Below, piece after piece: positions 15,710 to 24,893 of a stretch of DNA of 64,000 bases. The DNA is from JAEUIE01 sp047602475. Its GTDB lineage: Bacteria; Planctomycetota; Planctomycetia; Gemmatales; HRBIN36. How positions within the stretch are numbered: position 1 is the first letter of the stretch; every line of letters starts with the position of its first letter. Location of the stretch: positions 2,170,001 to 2,234,000 of the forward strand of contig JASGHE010000002.1 in the NCBI GenBank assembly GCA_047602475.1. Reading direction: 5' to 3'. The notes under the pieces were generated by a model. That model saw only the letters and a program-made list of their open reading frames with translations. It was not told the origin of the DNA and did not search any database. The translations under genes and the position numbers were made by a program.

Positions 15710-17238
15710 GACGCCATCCTGCCTGGGTGAGTGCGACCGGTCGCCAGATGCATGACCGCCTCCTCACCAAGTTCATTTCCGCACAGTTCGCCGGCCCATC
15801 GACTTTCATGCAACACAATGACCCGGTCGCTGACACCGAGCACTTCTTCCAGATCGCTGGAGATCATCAGAATGGCTACCCCCTGGTTGGCCAACTCCTG
15901 CATGATACTGTAAATCTCAGCCTTGGCTCCGACATCGACGCCACGGGTCGGTTCATCAAGAATGAGCACCTTGGGCGTTTTGACCAACCCCTTGGCCAGC
16001 ACCGCTTTCTGCTGATTGCCGCCGCTGAGGAGCCCGACCGTCTGCGTGATGGACGGGGTGCGAATACGTAATTGTTCGACTTTCTCCCGGGCGAGCGTTT
16101 TCTCTTCCCGGCGATTGATGATGCCGAGGAACTGGCGCAGGTTGAGCGTTGCCAGGCTGATGTTGTCTCGAACGGAGTCAGCCAGGAGCAGCCCTTGATG
16201 GCGACGATCTTCGGGAACGAGGAAGATGCCTTCGTTGATGGCATGACGGGGCGAGCGGGGTGTAAAGCGTCTGCCAACCAGTGTAACTTCGCCATCAAGC
16301 TTGGGCCTGATGCCGAACAGCACTTCGGCCAGTTCGGTTCTGCCCGCCCCGACGAGACCAGCCATGCCGACGATCTCCCCAGCATGGATCGTAAGGGAGA
16401 TGCCTTCCTTCGGTTGGCTTGCATTCCAGCGAATGTTCCTGGCTACGAGAACGGGTTTCAGCGATGAGGTTACTACTGTTGAACGATGACGCTCTTTGAG
16501 TTCTCTACCCACCATGAGTTTGATCAGGGCATCGGGGTTGATTTGTTCTTTCTGTAGCTCTCCCGAATTGCGGCCGTCACGCAGCACGACAGCCCGGTCA
16601 GCAAGGTACTCGATTTCCTTAAGCCGATGGGAGATATACATGATGCTGACGCCCTGACTCTTCAGGGTGGCGATGACATCGTAGAGAGTGCGAGTCTCGG
16701 TCTCGGTGAGCGAACTGGTGGGTTCATCCATGATCAGGAGGCGTGATTCGAGTGCCAGGGCGCGGGCAATTTCAACAAGCTGTTGCTGGCCGACTGAAAG
16801 GCTGCCAACGAGGGTACGGGGGGAGAGGGTCAGACCTACTCTCTTGAGTAGCACCTCAGCGTGTGGGTAGATGTCTTGTCGCAACAGACGAAGCGGGCCA
16901 CCCCACGTCTGCTCACGTCCCAGGAACAGGCTGGCAGCCAGATCGAGGTTGCAGGCGAGGTTCAATTCCTGGTGGATGAGGACGATACCGAGTTTCTCAG
17001 CCGCCTGTACGCCGGAGATGTGGAGATGGCTGCTCTTCCAGAGGATGGCTCCCGAATTGGGTCGTTCGACGCCGGCGATGATCTTCATCAGGGTCGATTT
17101 GCCCGCTCCGTTCTCGCCGACGATGGCCAGCAGTTCGCCCGGCATGATGCGCAGCGACACGTTCTGCAAAGCCTGCACCCCGGGGTAGGCTTTGCTGATG
17201 CCGCTGGCTTCGAGCAGGGGAGAGGCAGCTTCGGGCAT
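15706..17238 (-). CDS. Sugar ABC transporter ATP-binding protein (RbsA/MglA-like)
   Basis: Cytoplasmic ATPase of 510 residues with two ABC cassettes, as usual for carbohydrate uptake class 2 importers. Cassette 1 has Walker A GENGAGKST, signature LSVGQQQ and Walker B LLIMDEPTS. Cassette 2 has the usual degenerate P-loop GLVGAGRTE, signature LSGGNQQK and VLILDEPTRG. It starts three bases after the stop of the PVC-type dehydrogenase and overlaps the permease by four bases, so the three genes form a tight operon. Together with the permease it drives uptake of a sugar or sugar-like compound. Confidence 0.94.
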   Translation of the reverse strand: MPEAASPLLEASGISKAYPGVQALQNVSLRIMPGELLAIVGENGAGKSTLMKIIAGVERPNSGAILWKSSHLHISGVQAAEKLGIVLIHQELNLACNLDLAASLFLGREQTWGGPLRLLRQDIYPHAEVLLKRVGLTLSPRTLVGSLSVGQQQLVEIARALALESRLLIMDEPTSSLTETETRTLYDVIATLKSQGVSIMYISHRLKEIEYLADRAVVLRDGRNSGELQKEQINPDALIKLMVGRELKERHRSTVVTSSLKPVLVARNIRWNASQPKEGISLTIHAGEIVGMAGLVGAGRTELAEVLFGIRPKLDGEVTLVGRRFTPRSPRHAINEGIFLVPEDRRHQGLLLADSVRDNISLATLNLRQFLGIINRREEKTLAREKVEQLRIRTPSITQTVGLLSGGNQQKAVLAKGLVKTPKVLILDEPTRGVDVGAKAEIYSIMQELANQGVAILMISSDLEEVLGVSDRVIVLHESRWAGELCGNELGEEAVMHLATGRTHPGRMAS

Positions 17239-17241
17239 GGG

Positions 17242-20061
17242 CTATTTCTTGGAGGTCGGTTCGAGGTAACGGATCAGGTCACGTAGTTCCTGAATCGTCA
17301 TATTGTTGGGCAGCCCTTCCGGCATGAGGGACTTGGTCGAGGTCGACTGATCTTCGATGTCGGATTTAACGATCACTTCGATCACAGCGTTTTCCCGTTT
17401 GAGCCGGATGGTGGTAGAGTCTTCCTCGGCGAGGATGCCGGTGATGACCTTGCCGTTCTTGAGAACGATGGTGCGGATGAAGTAAGGGGTGCCGACGACG
17501 CGGTTAGGATCGACGATGTTGACGAGCAGGTATTCCCTGCTGCGTTCGGCTCCGTCGAGGTTGGGGCCGACATCGTGTCCTTCGCCGTTGAACTTGTGGC
17601 ATTGCATGCAGTGCTTGGCGAAGATCGCTTTGCCGTTCTCGGCGTTGCCATGCTTGGCGGGGACCTCTTTACGCAGTCTGGCCAGCACTGCTTCGATATC
17701 GGGAGGGGTGTCTCGGAAAACACCGTAGTGTTTATCGAGGAGATCGTTGAGGTCTTTATCCTTGAATTGGCGGATGGCGAGGGCGACGTTGTTGTGCATT
17801 TCGCTGCGGTCAACGGTCTTGTTGCCGACCGCCTCCAGCAGAGCTTTCGCCCAGGGCCGTCGGCTGCGGAGCGTGTTTATCAACTCGTAGCGCACCTTCT
17901 GGGGGTAGTTCTTCCAGTTGTTCAGCACATCCTTCGCCAGCGTCGGTTGTTCGTAAGCCACCAGGCTGCGGGCGGCGGTGAGCCTGACCGTTTCATCGGG
18001 ATCGGTGTGCAATGTCTTGATAATAAGTGGCAATCCTTCGGTAGCCTGCATGAAGGCGAGGTCTTCGATAGCGTCGATCCGTTCTTTAGGATCAGGGGAT
18101 GGTTTACTCAAGGTGGCTATGTGATGCGGCACGGCAGTGGCATCGTAGAACGAGCTGGAGAGCGTGCGCACCAAGCGGGTGATGTCGGTGTTGTTGCGGC
18201 GGATCAACTGGGCAGCGAGGTCGCTCCACTGATCGATTCCTTTGACCTTGCGGCCTTTCATGGCCTCGGCCAGGCCGGTTAGCGCGATACGGCAGACAGC
18301 ATCACTCTGGCTGGCTTGGATGAGTTTGAGACAGGCCGAGAGATCATCGGGCTTGCCGGTGGCGGCGAGGCGGCGCATGGTGCGGGCGAGAAGATGATTG
18401 GTGATGACTTCGTTGCCGGCGGCGTCTTTTTGTATCCAGGAAAGAACAGTGTCTCGATGAAAAGTGAGTTCACGTTCGGTGGCCAACCAGAGGAGAAAGG
18501 GGATGAGCGGATCGTCTTTAACTAATTGATTGCGTGTCAATGCCTGTAGCGACAGGATTATTTCTCTTTTGCCAGCCTGATCGATCAGCAAACTTGCATG
18601 TTCACGCAACATGACTGGCGAAGTTGAGTTCTTGATTCTTTCTGACCGAGGCTGATCCCTCATTTGTGGCCCAGCCCTAAGGTCTGCCAAAGTTCTTGTT
18701 GATGTGGGGATGAGTCCTGGGATGCCTAAGTGTAGTTGTCGATACTCTACTTTCTGCCAGTAGGGATTCCCTTCCTTCTTGCTTGGGTCCAACTTTACCG
18801 GCGGCACGATGCGATAGATACGTCCTCGTTCATAATCCCAATCATCGGGGTTCGTCTGATGACACGGATTCTGGTCGTGCCAGTCACTCACCAGGATTGA
18901 ACCATCGGGAGCCCAACGCATCTGGATCGGTCGGAAGTTCTTGTCGCCGGAGACGAGGAAGTCGTCGCCCCGGCTGGCAGTGAAGGTCGAGCCGTTGGGT
19001 ATGAGAATGTTCTGCTTGATCGAGCAGCCGTGGATGCTTCCAAAGATGACGCTGTTCTGAAACTCTTTGGGCATGTGTGGGGCATCGAGGCAGAGCAGCC
19101 CGGCGTGGGCCCAGCCGCTTTCTTTGTGGAAGGTGTGGTCGCAAATTTCTTTGATCGCTCCGTAGGCATAGGGGTTGTGGCTCGGCTTGCCGCCCTGCTT
19201 GATGTAGATGCCGCCCGGAACCATGTGGTAGAGGTGCGGGATGACGCAGGCACAGATGAAGCATTCGCCCTGGCTGTTGAAGTCCATGCCCCACGGGTTA
19301 GAGGTACCCTCGGCGAAGATTTCAAACTTCTTGGTGCGGGGATGATAGCGCCAGACACCGGCATCGAGATCGACGGGTTCGCCGGGCGCAGCTCCGGGGG
19401 GTGACGCCCCCGGCTCGCCGGGTTTCACTTTGGAGACGGTGAAGACGCCATGCAGGCCATACAGCCAGCCATCGGGGCCCCAGGTGAAGGTATTCAGCGT
19501 TTCGTGGGTATCTTGCGAGCCGAACCCGCTGGCGACTATCTCGAAGCTTTCAGCCTTGTCTTTGCCTTTGATGTGCCAGAGATAGGGTGGAGGCACGACG
19601 TAGCATCCGCCATTACCCACTTCCAGTCCGCTGGCCATGTCGAAGGCGCCGAGGCCTTTATCGGCACGCTCCTTGGTGACGGGGAAGTCCTTGCCTTCGG
19701 CGAAGACGGTGCGTTTGTCAGCGATGCCATCGCCATCGGTGTCTTCGAGGATGACAATGCGGTCACGCGGAGCCAGCCCTTTGCCGGTACGCTTAGGGTA
19801 CTCGAAACTCTCAATGATCCAGACCCGGCCCTTGTCATCAATCGTCATGGCAATCGGGTTGGTCATCAGCGGCTCAGCGGCGAAGAGCTTGACCGAGAAG
19901 CCGGGAGGCACCTTCATTCGCTTGACCGTTTCCTGCGGCGACAGATACGGCTGACCCGAGGGCTTGCGGTTATCGAAGCCATATTCTTTCTGAGCGAAGG
20001 CGGGAGCGGCAGCTAAGAGCACGGCGAACAGCACAGGCAACCAGCGCATGATCAGTCTCAT
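17242..20061 (-). CDS. PVC-type membrane-bound dehydrogenase with HEAT repeats and c-type haem
   Basis: Exported protein of about 939 residues. After the signal peptide (MRLIMRWLPVLFAVLLAAAP) comes the planctomycete PVC beta-propeller (FSVKLFAAEPLMTNPIAM, RVWIIESFEYP, DTDGDGIADK). HEAT-like helical repeats cover about residues 500-800. A cytochrome-c-like end carries the haem site CMQCH with GPNLDG downstream, and an oxidoreductase-type tail (VGTPYFIRTIVLKNGKVITG) follows. Start codon uncertain: ATG 20076 and TTG 20127 are also open. It lies immediately upstream of a sugar ABC ATPase, suggesting periplasmic oxidation linked to uptake of the product or substrate. A palindromic repeat is read through in frame near residue 220. 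Confidence 0.88.
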   Translation of the reverse strand: MRLIMRWLPVLFAVLLAAAPAFAQKEYGFDNRKPSGQPYLSPQETVKRMKVPPGFSVKLFAAEPLMTNPIAMTIDDKGRVWIIESFEYPKRTGKGLAPRDRIVILEDTDGDGIADKRTVFAEGKDFPVTKERADKGLGAFDMASGLEVGNGGCYVVPPPYLWHIKGKDKAESFEIVASGFGSQDTHETLNTFTWGPDGWLYGLHGVFTVSKVKPGEPGASPPGAAPGEPVDLDAGVWRYHPRTKKFEIFAEGTSNPWGMDFNSQGECFICACVIPHLYHMVPGGIYIKQGGKPSHNPYAYGAIKEICDHTFHKESGWAHAGLLCLDAPHMPKEFQNSVIFGSIHGCSIKQNILIPNGSTFTASRGDDFLVSGDKNFRPIQMRWAPDGSILVSDWHDQNPCHQTNPDDWDYERGRIYRIVPPVKLDPSKKEGNPYWQKVEYRQLHLGIPGLIPTSTRTLADLRAGPQMRDQPRSERIKNSTSPVMLREHASLLIDQAGKREIILSLQALTRNQLVKDDPLIPFLLWLATERELTFHRDTVLSWIQKDAAGNEVITNHLLARTMRRLAATGKPDDLSACLKLIQASQSDAVCRIALTGLAEAMKGRKVKGIDQWSDLAAQLIRRNNTDITRLVRTLSSSFYDATAVPHHIATLSKPSPDPKERIDAIEDLAFMQATEGLPLIIKTLHTDPDETVRLTAARSLVAYEQPTLAKDVLNNWKNYPQKVRYELINTLRSRRPWAKALLEAVGNKTVDRSEMHNNVALAIRQFKDKDLNDLLDKHYGVFRDTPPDIEAVLARLRKEVPAKHGNAENGKAIFAKHCMQCHKFNGEGHDVGPNLDGAERSREYLLVNIVDPNRVVGTPYFIRTIVLKNGKVITGILAEEDSTTIRLKRENAVIEVIVKSDIEDQSTSTKSLMPEGLPNNMTIQELRDLIRYLEPTSKK
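19380..19424. repeat. GC-rich palindromic repeat inside a coding region
   Basis: Inverted repeat with arms around CCGGGCG and CTCCGGGGG, loop near GTGA. It lies within the PVC-type dehydrogenase gene and encodes the low-complexity GEPGASPPGAAPGEP stretch without breaking the frame. Confidence 0.65.
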
Positions 20062-20127
20062 CGGGGTGGGTTCCATTCCAACTGGCGGATGACTGATACT
20101 ACCCGATTTTCGGCGCAGGAAAAGCAA

Positions 20128-20158
20128 AAGGTGGAACTTCCGAGGGAAGTTCCACCTT
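20128..20158 (-). terminator. Rho-independent terminator for the M56 operon
   Basis: A perfect 12-bp stem AAGGTGGAACTT with a 7-base loop, followed on the minus strand by TTTGCTTTT. It lies about 155 bases downstream of the M56 peptidase gene and 67 bases before the PVC dehydrogenase start, separating the two minus-strand operons. Confidence 0.8.
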
Positions 20159-20168
20159 CAGTATTCTT

Positions 20169-20310
20169 GTTCCCAGGCTCTGCTTGGGAACACACTGTAT
20201 GCGAGGCTCCGCCTCGCTGAGAGGGCATGAACCAAGGCTGAGATTGCTTGAAGACGTGAGGCGGAGCCTCACTTGCAGTGCGTACTCAAGCGGAGCTTGG
20301 GAACGAGATG
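20169..20310. repeat. Palindromic interspersed element, about 142 bp
   Basis: The ends are inverted copies of GTTCCCAGGCTCTGC, with an inner inverted pair GAGGCTCCGCCTC / GAGGCGGAGCCTC and CACTG / CAGTG marks. A second, more perfect copy of the same element is at 55685-55832. No ORF. Confidence 0.82.
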
Positions 20311-20312
20311 CA

Positions 20313-23198
20313 TTACTTATTCTCGTCTTCCTTGATGCCGCGAATCTTCTTGAGCTGTTCGCGGAGGCGTTCCAGCTCGCGTTCCATGTTCTCCAAGCCG
20401 GGGTTGCCTTCGCCCAACTGCTTCATCGACTTCTCGAAGAGTTTCAACTGTCCCTCCAGTTGCTTGTCAAGCTGACCTTCTTTGAGGAACAGATTGTTGT
20501 TGCCATTCCACTGGAAGGCGTTTCCCTTGAAGCTGGTTAACATCTTCTCGACATCGGCACGATTCTCTTCGGGTACATCCTTGACGGCTTTGTAGGACTT
20601 TTCGCCGTCATCATTCTTGATGTTGATATTCTTCACCTCGGTTTTGCCGTTGTTCATCTTTCCGGTGACGGTGATAGTTCTGTCGCCATCAGTTTTTTTT
20701 GCAGTGAACTGATCGTTGTTGACAGTCACCGACATATTGCCCTGGGCGGGAACGAATTTGAATCGATTGCCACCGGCGTTGGGGAAGAAATCTTCCTTTT
20801 CTTTCTCCTTCTTGGCGCGAGCCTTGGGCTTGGCGTTTTCTTCCTCTTTGGCCTTTTCACCATCGCCCTCTACGACCCACTCTTTGGCCTTGACTCTCTT
20901 CTCTTCAGTAGCGGCTTTGGCATCAGCGAGTTCAATACCGCGGATGCGGATTTCTTTGCCCTTGCGGATGACAGTGGCCGTGTACTTGCCGGGTTTCAGT
21001 TCCTTAATCATCTTCGTGAAGGCTGGGTGATCCCTGGTGACGGGCTTATCAGCGAACTCGATAAGGATATCGTTCTTAAGTATCCCGGCTTTCTGGGCGG
21101 CCGAGCCTTCCGTGACGTCGCTGACAAATAAACCACGGTTTTCGGACAATTCAATCTGGGAAGCAACTGCTTCGGGTACTTCTTCCAATGAAACGCCGAG
21201 GCGAGGCTTACTAGAACCTTGAGGCTGGGCCACGGTAGTAACAAGATGAAGAGGCTTGCTGGTAGTGGAAGTCAGAGTCTTCGCAGGGAGAAGTCTATTG
21301 ACAGCATCCAGCTTGATGGATTTACCATCGACAGTGGTCACGCCATGGACGGGATCAAGGTGTACGGTGCCTTTTCCGTCTACGGTAATGGTGCCCTCAA
21401 TGGGTTTGGCCAAGACCACGTCACCTTTGAGAGGATGGGCCTGTGCCAGTTCAAGAGCAAGGTGATGATCTTTCAACGCCTTGAGGTGATCTCCTTGAGC
21501 AGCTTTGAACGCATCGCCAAGAACCATTACATCGGGAGAGACATTCAACTTGATGAGATTGCGTCCATCTGTCTTGACCTCGTCGGAAAGAACCAGCTCC
21601 GCGGCGACCTTATCTAACTGAGGGGCGATGTTGACGAGATCGACAGTGGCGGCGTCAAAGAGTTTGCCTTCCAGAACAACCTTCTTGTTCTTTTCAACAG
21701 CGGGCAGCTTGATGCCGCCGATCGTCAGCTTTTTGCCTTTGCGGAAGACGATTGCCGAGTAGGTGCCTGCATCGAGCTTGCCAACTAGTTCGCGGAACTT
21801 TTCGGTGTCAGAGGGAACCTTCTTGCCGGCGAACTCAACGAGGATATCGCTGGATCGCAGGCCATTACCCTGGTTCCAAGCCGGGCTGGGGTCGATGACT
21901 TCATTCAGCATCAGGCCCTGACCGTCCGCTAAATCGAGATGGCCACGTAGAGCAGAATCAATCTCGGCTGTTACCACCCCGAGACGGCCTTTACCCGAAG
22001 AGGCGACAGCATCTCTTGCTTGAAGCAATGGTTTGACATCAAAACCTCGTACAGTTTTGGCTTCTCCACTCTTCAAAGCTTTGAGTGCCCGTTCCTTCTC
22101 GGCTATGGCCTTTTCCAGTTCCTTGATGGCAGTGTCCTTGTCGTCGCTGTTTTTGGCTTCCTTCCAGCGCACCAGAGCCTTCTCTTGCGCAGCGCGGGCC
22201 AGCTTCTCGGCGACAATCGCCTCATCACGATGGGCAGCTGCCTGCTTGAAGGCCAGTTCGACTTGTGCCTTCGTCAGGTCTTCCTTGTTCTTGAGAGCTT
22301 CGGCAAGTCTTACTCGTGCCGTGGCTTGAGCATCTTTGGCGGCATCGAATTGTCCCTGCCAGACAACCTTGTTCGTCTCCTTCAGTGTCTTCAGAGATTT
22401 CTTCACTTCTTCGAGTTGCGTTCGGGTATTCTCGTCAAGCTGCTTGGAAGATTTCTCCAGAAGCTTTTCTACCTTCTTCAACGCTTCCTCAAGTGCTTTC
22501 TGCTTTTCGGGGCTGATGACGCCCTGCCACTGAACGACTCCTGGTTTTCCTTTGTCGTCGTCAGTCGTCCAAACAATTGTTTTGCCATCGCCGCCTTGAA
22601 GAGCTTTTCCGGTGACGCGGATGGTCTTGGTTTCCGTTTTCTTTTTGTCGGTGCCTTTGTCGTCATCGTCGGAAGCGACAATTTTCAGAACGACATCCTG
22701 GGCCGGGTCCTGGATTGGCTCGTTGGCATAAAGCTGAACGCCGGCAGTGCAGGCCGCCAGAGTGAGGAAGCTGGCAGCAGCAGTTAAGGTCCACCAACGG
22801 GGGGCACCCCGTTCGATCACGTTGCGTTGATGCAACAACATGTGTACTCTCCGATAGAGATCAGATGGGGATTCAAAAACACCCGCGGCTTGGCTGCTGG
22901 CCAGCGTAGGCCGAGTCGTGAGTGTGGTCAGGCTGACTAGGTATTGAGCATATTCCACAGCATTGGCGATCCGGGCAGCAGCAGCGTCGGCCAGGTATTC
23001 CTGGGCCAAACGCACGTGCCGCTTCATCCACCAGAACCAGGGAACATGGAAGTAGAGCGCGCCTCCCAAAGCCAGGAGCAGACAGCCCCAGGCATCGCGG
23101 CGACGCAGGTGGGTTAATTCATGGGCAAGGATCCATCGAAGTTTCTCCGGATCGCCCTCATTACAGAACGCGGGGGAAGCAGAATGGTCGGCTTCCAT
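20313..23198 (-). CDS. M56 peptidase with PDZ domains, 3' part (frameshifted)
   Basis: Catalytic and C-terminal part of the gene that starts at 23887. True coding in this frame begins near 23176. The repaired protein has about 1,191 residues. The zinc site is WILAHELTHLRRRD (near residue 256), as in BlaR1/MecR1. It is followed by a transmembrane segment, a long Lys/Glu-rich coiled coil (about residues 420-560), two PDZ-like domains (LGVVTAEIDSAL ... SDILVEFAGKK and LGVSLEEVPEAV ... NDILIEFADKP), and another charged helical C-terminus. There is no penicillin-binding sensor domain, so the signal is probably not a beta-lactam. PDZ domains could bind misfolded envelope proteins. Confidence 0.82.
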   Translation of the reverse strand: MEADHSASPAFCNEGDPEKLRWILAHELTHLRRRDAWGCLLLALGGALYFHVPWFWWMKRHVRLAQEYLADAAAARIANAVEYAQYLVSLTTLTTRPTLASSQAAGVFESPSDLYRRVHMLLHQRNVIERGAPRWWTLTAAASFLTLAACTAGVQLYANEPIQDPAQDVVLKIVASDDDDKGTDKKKTETKTIRVTGKALQGGDGKTIVWTTDDDKGKPGVVQWQGVISPEKQKALEEALKKVEKLLEKSSKQLDENTRTQLEEVKKSLKTLKETNKVVWQGQFDAAKDAQATARVRLAEALKNKEDLTKAQVELAFKQAAAHRDEAIVAEKLARAAQEKALVRWKEAKNSDDKDTAIKELEKAIAEKERALKALKSGEAKTVRGFDVKPLLQARDAVASSGKGRLGVVTAEIDSALRGHLDLADGQGLMLNEVIDPSPAWNQGNGLRSSDILVEFAGKKVPSDTEKFRELVGKLDAGTYSAIVFRKGKKLTIGGIKLPAVEKNKKVVLEGKLFDAATVDLVNIAPQLDKVAAELVLSDEVKTDGRNLIKLNVSPDVMVLGDAFKAAQGDHLKALKDHHLALELAQAHPLKGDVVLAKPIEGTITVDGKGTVHLDPVHGVTTVDGKSIKLDAVNRLLPAKTLTSTTSKPLHLVTTVAQPQGSSKPRLGVSLEEVPEAVASQIELSENRGLFVSDVTEGSAAQKAGILKNDILIEFADKPVTRDHPAFTKMIKELKPGKYTATVIRKGKEIRIRGIELADAKAATEEKRVKAKEWVVEGDGEKAKEEENAKPKARAKKEKEKEDFFPNAGGNRFKFVPAQGNMSVTVNNDQFTAKKTDGDRTITVTGKMNNGKTEVKNINIKNDDGEKSYKAVKDVPEENRADVEKMLTSFKGNAFQWNGNNNLFLKEGQLDKQLEGQLKLFEKSMKQLGEGNPGLENMERELERLREQLKKIRGIKEDENK

Positions 23199-23887
23199 AA
23201 CCCGTAACTGACCGGGCCGTGAACCAGCGAATTGACACCGATGCGCGGTCGATGTGCAGGATCGGGTTCGAGTTCAGCCAGGGCAGCATGTACGTGAGCG
23301 GGAGCAGGGCGGCGCTGACGCCAGAATCGCCAGAGACCGTAGTATCCAATGCTGCAACGAATTAACAGTACGACGACCAGTCCCAGGTAGCTGTAGCCGA
23401 TAACTCTCAGCACCCATTTGCCCCATATGATCAACACGCTTCCCTTGGTGCAACTACCATCAGAAGCATTGTCGATGGGCCCGGTAATCCTGGCTGCGTC
23501 GTTTTCTTCTTTCTCTTCTAACCTTAAGGCGTAGGCGATGATCGATTCGAGCCTCTCAGCGAATTCGCTGTTTTCATTGTCGTTGTTAGTCGCAAGATAG
23601 TCCTGGTTGTCAGTGGCAGGAGGAGTTCGGGCTGATGAAAGCGGTTGTCCGAACAGCGCTTTGTTGGTGGCAGAGTTGGATGAAGCGCCTGGCATTGACC
23701 ACCAAGTAGGCAGTGCAGCCGGCAAGGCGACGAGCAAAGCCGCGAGCAGGGCAAACTCGCCGATGCGCTGCCGCTGAACAGGTTGCCGGGTAAACGCCAT
23801 CCAAAGAGCGCCCATCAAGAGCACCACACCGCCGGCAAAAGTAGTTTTTAGAAGCCATTCATCTAGTGCGAGCAGCGGTTCTGGCAT
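23114..23887 (-). CDS. M56 peptidase (BlaR1-like), 5' part (frameshifted)
   Basis: N-terminal membrane part of the BlaR1-type peptidase. It has hydrophobic helices near residues 14-32, 43-60 and 155-180, then the conserved GLWKPTILLPP that precedes the catalytic helix. One base is missing in the G5 run at 23172-23176; with six the sequence continues LLPPAFCNEGDPEKLRWILAHELTH, the standard family sequence, in the next entry. ATG 23887 is preferred to TTG 23896. It is 48 bases downstream of the BlaI-type repressor gene, so the repressor and its presumed protease form one unit. Confidence 0.82.
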   Translation of the reverse strand: MPEPLLALDEWLLKTTFAGGVVLLMGALWMAFTRQPVQRQRIGEFALLAALLVALPAALPTWWSMPGASSNSATNKALFGQPLSSARTPPATDNQDYLATNNDNENSEFAERLESIIAYALRLEEKEENDAARITGPIDNASDGSCTKGSVLIIWGKWVLRVIGYSYLGLVVVLLIRCSIGYYGLWRFWRQRRPAPAHVHAALAELEPDPAHRPRIGVNSLVHGPVSYGLWKPTILLPPRSVMRAIRRNFDGSLPMN

Positions 23888-23935
23888 GGTAGGCAACTCC
23901 CAGGAGAACGCGAACAGAACGAAAACACGACGGCC

Positions 23936-24310
23936 TTACGTACGGCGACGTTTGGCTTCATTGATCAACTCTTGAATCTTCTCTAGTTCTTTCGTTGCCA
24001 GCCGTTCATTATTGAGGAGTGTCGCCACCATTTCACTGGCGGCTCCGTTAAAGACGCGGTCGACGTAGCTGTTGACGCTTTGTTCGCGGGAGAACAGAGG
24101 CGTGTAAATAAACGCTCTCCCCGCCACATGATGCTTAACCAACCCCTTGTCTTCCATGATGCGAAGCAGGGTTTGCACGGTGTTGTAGGCAAGGTCATCG
24201 TCCTGAGCTTCAGCGAGAATCTGGTAGACCTCGCGCACCCCCAACGGGCCCTGATCCCACAACGTCTTCAGGATTTCCAACTCTCTCGGAGTCGGTTGTA
24301 TGGCAACCAT
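23936..24310 (-). CDS. BlaI/MecI-family transcriptional repressor
   Basis: Winged-helix repressor of 124 residues. The family pattern is clear: PTPRELEILKTLWDQGPLGVREV, then the recognition helix region LAYNTVQTLLRIMEDKGLV and the wing VKHHVAGRAFIYTP. The C-terminal dimerisation helix contains the usual cleavage region (about residues 95-105). In BlaI/BlaR1 pairs the M56 protease removes the repressor when its sensor is triggered; the M56 gene follows directly. A palindrome overlaps its own promoter, which suggests autorepression. ATG 24310 is chosen over GTG 24313. Confidence 0.93.
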   Translation of the reverse strand: MVAIQPTPRELEILKTLWDQGPLGVREVYQILAEAQDDDLAYNTVQTLLRIMEDKGLVKHHVAGRAFIYTPLFSREQSVNSYVDRVFNGAASEMVATLLNNERLATKELEKIQELINEAKRRRT

Positions 24311-24342
24311 CACGTGATGATCCTCTTCACGAGTCCTAATTG

Positions 24343-24378
24343 TTTAGGTATTTAACACCTAAAGGCTTCGGTTGTCAA
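24343..24378 (-). promoter_or_regulatory. Sigma70-type promoter with operator palindrome for the blaI-M56 operon
   Basis: On the minus strand a consensus -35 TTGACA (24378-24373) is followed after 17 bases by a -10 TTAAAT (24355-24350). The -10 box occupies the spacer of the palindrome TTTAGGT-N7-ACCTAAA (24363-24343). A repressor bound there would block RNA polymerase. The expected start of transcription is about 33 bases before the blaI ATG. Confidence 0.72.
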
Positions 24379-24489
24379 GAGGGTGTCAGTCTTTTCAGAA
24401 AGATTTCATTCAAGCATGTTGATGGCGATGACTCGCCTAAATGAGCAGCCTAGAGTTTGGTAGAAGTTGAAGTTGATGCTGGGTGAGTT

Positions 24490-24867
24490 ATGCCCTCTTC
24501 CACGTTGGATGCTGATTTGGCCTGTGCCATTGCGCTCGGCGTTGTGGAAAACAGCCGCATGGTGACCACCATTCAACAAGTCAATGTGCTCGATTCCTCC
24601 GGCCTGGTAGTACCTCACAAGAACTGGCTGCGCGAGACGGATCCTCTGCATCAATTGACCAAGCAGTATCTGCAAGCGAAGGCAGAGTCACAACAGTCGG
24701 GCGTGCATCAAAGGCCACAGGCAGGATGGAATATGGAAGCTGCTCTCAAGGCTCGAGATCAGGCGAATGAACGAGCGATGCTCATTCTGATCCAGGCGCG
24801 GCAGTTGCTTGAGGCGCGCGGAGTACTCAAGCGAGCGAAGTTGGAAGGGTTACGGATTCTTGGGTGA
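24490..24867 (+). CDS. Hypothetical protein, 125 residues
   Basis: Not recognised. A soluble, mostly helical protein with a hydrophobic N-terminal third (LDADLACAIALGVVENSRMV) and a C-terminal Ala/Arg/Glu-rich helix (ALKARDQANERAMLILIQARQLLEARG). GGGTGAG lies just before the ATG. It is convergent with the ATP-grasp-like gene and divergent from blaI. The amino-acid make-up is protein-like and no better frame exists on either strand, but a homologue search would be needed to be sure that it is a gene. Confidence 0.5.
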   Translation: MPSSTLDADLACAIALGVVENSRMVTTIQQVNVLDSSGLVVPHKNWLRETDPLHQLTKQYLQAKAESQQSGVHQRPQAGWNMEAALKARDQANERAMLILIQARQLLEARGVLKRAKLEGLRILG

Positions 24868-24893
24868 TCATTATCGGAGCGTGATAGTAACTC

